A stretch of 64,000 bases of DNA from Candidula unifasciata (lineage: Eukaryota > Mollusca > Gastropoda > Stylommatophora > Geomitridae), in contig CAJHNH020008565.1 of assembly GCA_905116865.2 (NCBI GenBank), positions 558,001 through 622,000 on the forward strand, in the 5' to 3' direction. Below, piece by piece: positions 57,501 to 60,500 of the stretch. The position numbers were made by a program, and so were the translations under genes. Position 1 is the first letter of the stretch; every line of letters starts with the position of its first letter. The notes beneath the pieces are model-generated. The model saw only the letters and a program-made list of their open reading frames with translations, made no database searches and was not told the origin of the DNA.

Positions 57501-60500
57501 TGAAATTTCAAGACAATGTATCAAATAAAGTATTTATCTCATGCTTTCCATTACAAACAGGCATACCTACTACATTACTTTGCTTTACACACACACATAC
57601 TTACACAAAAAACAACTGGCTGATCAGTCAGAATAGTGGGCTTTCATTTGGGAGATCCAGGTTCAAATCCACTGTGAGGCAATGAACTTATGTCTGCAGA
57701 CATAAAAACTCCAACCTTCACAGTTTATGGCAAATGCAATAGCCATGAGGTTTTCAGATGTTGTTTTAAGACACCCACCCCCTCCTCCCCCCAATCCAAT
57801 TCCTATATTGCCTCATAAAGGTGTATGTGTGTGTGAATAGGGTAGGATGTTGGCATCTGTGGCTGTGGCACTGCGAATGCGCTTCATAATGCCAAGGTGC
57901 AGCAGACTGCCTTGCACTGGTTTCGACAGTGGTATCAAGAGACCCTGATTACTTTCTGCTAGCAACACAGTGACAACTCCTCTAATCCTGCAACTCCTGC
58001 TCACTTTCTGCTAGCAACACAGTGTCAAATTCCTCTACTCTTGCAACTTCTGCTAGCAACACTGTGTCAACTCTTTTTATTCTGCAACTTCTGCTCACTT
58101 TCTGCTAGCAATACTGTGTCAACTCTTTTTATTCTGCAACTTCTGCTCACTTTCTGCTAGCAACACAGTGACAACTCCTCTAATCCAGCAACTCCTGCTC
58201 ACTTTCTGCTAGCAACACAGTGAAAACTCTAATCCTGCTCACTTTCTGCTAGCAACACAGTGACAACTCCTCTAATCCTGCAACTACTGCTCACTTTTTG
58301 CTAGCAACACAGTGACAACTCCTCTAATCCTGCTCACTTTCTGCTAGCAACACAGTGACAACTCCTCTAATCCAGCAACTCCTGCTCACTTTATGCTAGC
58401 AACACAGTGTCACATTCCTCTAATCTTGCAACTTCTGCTCACTTTCTGCTAGCAACACTGTGTCAACTACTTTTATTCTGCAACTTCTGCTCACTTTTTT
58501 GCTAGCAATACTGTGTCAACTCCTTTTATTCTGCAACTTCTGCTCACTTTCTACTAGCAATACTGTGTCGAACTCCTCTAATCTTGCAACTCCTGCTCAC
58601 AACACTGTGTCAACTCCTTTAAAACTGCAACTCCTGTTCACTTTCTGCTAGCAACTCCATGTCAACCTCCTCTAATTTTACAACTTCTGCTCATTTTTTG
58701 CTAGCAACACCATGTCATCTTCCTTTAATCTTGCAACTCCTACTCACTTTCTGCTAGCAACATCGTCTCAACAGCATATCACAACTGAACTACCTGCAAT
58801 AGTTTACAAATCTGAAAATCATAAACTCACAAGAAAAAAATCACTCACTTATAATTCATGTGTGGCCAATTGGCAAATGTTTCCCTTCTGGCAGCCTCAC
58901 TATACATCAGTGCTCTGTTCACAGGCTCCTTCATTATCTCAGCCCGACTGCTGGGTAACAGGAAACCCAGGCGGTCAACAATGGCAGAAGCAACCGGAAA
59001 ACCCTGGCCTGTTTGGCTTGTCTTAATGAGCTCTTCCATAAGAGACGAGCATACAGACTTCATGACCATATGCTGCATTTCCAGACACACTGTTGCCCAC
59101 TGTTGAAGAACAAACATGCTGTTAACCTAGGTACTAAACGTTCTTACGGAAATTTCCATAACATACTTCTTTTTCTTCTCTTCCACCTTGTACCTCATTG
59201 AAAGGGGGGGGGAGGGGGGGTGTAATATTCGTAGATAAGTTCTGTCTAGTACCAGGGCATTCTTGTCAGGTGTCCAAACTACTGACTGATTAAAATACCT
59301 TATAAGTAATCAAATAAATTCTTAAAGTCTAAAAAAACAATCTGGGTGCTGATATACAATACTGCACTTTTTACCTTTTGATTCTTCAGCTAATCTTTTA
59401 GTTCCTTGTACTCATTTCGCCTTTTTTTTAAAGCAGTAATTAAGAAATATAGAATTCAAGCTTTTTTATATTCTGTTCCATTTTCAACTACCGATTTATT
59501 TACTTTCAGTTAACTGAAACTATCAAAGCCGTTAGTTTGTTTAGTTTAGTTAATTAACAGATTATCCTCACTGCCAGGATGCCATCTTCAGTATGTCCCC
59601 CAGCGTGTGGTGACTGTTAACACCGGTTCTGTGTTGGTTTATTCTTCTTCTTTGGCTGCCTATGTAGCGTTCATGTTTGGCGACACCTTTATTGACCTGA
59701 AGTTCTTGTCGGTTTTTTAGTGTTGCTGACCCACCATCGTCTCTTGAATCATCTTTTTGTCCTGTCTCCTTGAGAGCACTGAGAATATTGGCCAGGTCCA
59801 TTGCTTTTCCTGTACCTACAACGGACCTGCCAGCAAGTCAATCCACTTGTTCATTCCCTCTTACCCCATACTACCCTGGCACAAAAAATGAAACCGATTC
59901 CTATCAGACAAGATTTCCTCAGCGACTATATTTTCTTCAAATTCATCCTGTCTCTATCTTCTTAAGCATGCTCAGTCCCTAGCCACAACATTGCTTTTGT
60001 AACTGCTAACACCTCCATAGTCAGACTACCTGTAGTCAAGGCAAAAGCCCGCTATAATTGTTAGCTTTGCCTTAAAGTCAATATCCACTGGAATGGTAGG
60101 ATTCTTTCCATCAAGAACATTTTCTTTGCCAGGGCTGTGAAAATCAAGCCAAATGGGCATGGATTTGTGTTGAGTCTAGAAAAAACGGTTTGGTAGCTAC
60201 TAATTCAAGTGTACAACAGGCAAGAAAGATTACAAGCAATAAATAAGTGCATCATTTTTACAACTATTAACATGATTAATTCAACAAACAAATAAACTGA
60301 CTTTTGCTGTTTTATGGTTGCCGTGTGTCGCATCTTGTGCTGTTTGGATACCTAGTGACAGAGCCTTCATGAAGTCATCTACATATTCCTTGTTGCTCAA
60401 AGGTATGGCTAACAGTGTCTTTAGCAACTGTGCTGCCTGTGAAGCACATACACATTAACCTTAAGCACACTGTGAAAACAGGAAAACTGGACATTTTCCA

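Noticed and set aside
60069..60170. A candidate extra BIRC6 exon between exons 2 and 3, with an acceptor-like TTTTTTCTAG
   Set aside because: Exons 2 and 3 already join in phase and match human across the junction. The segment aligns instead with the retrotransposon region TPVDMHGISKVVITLGRYC.
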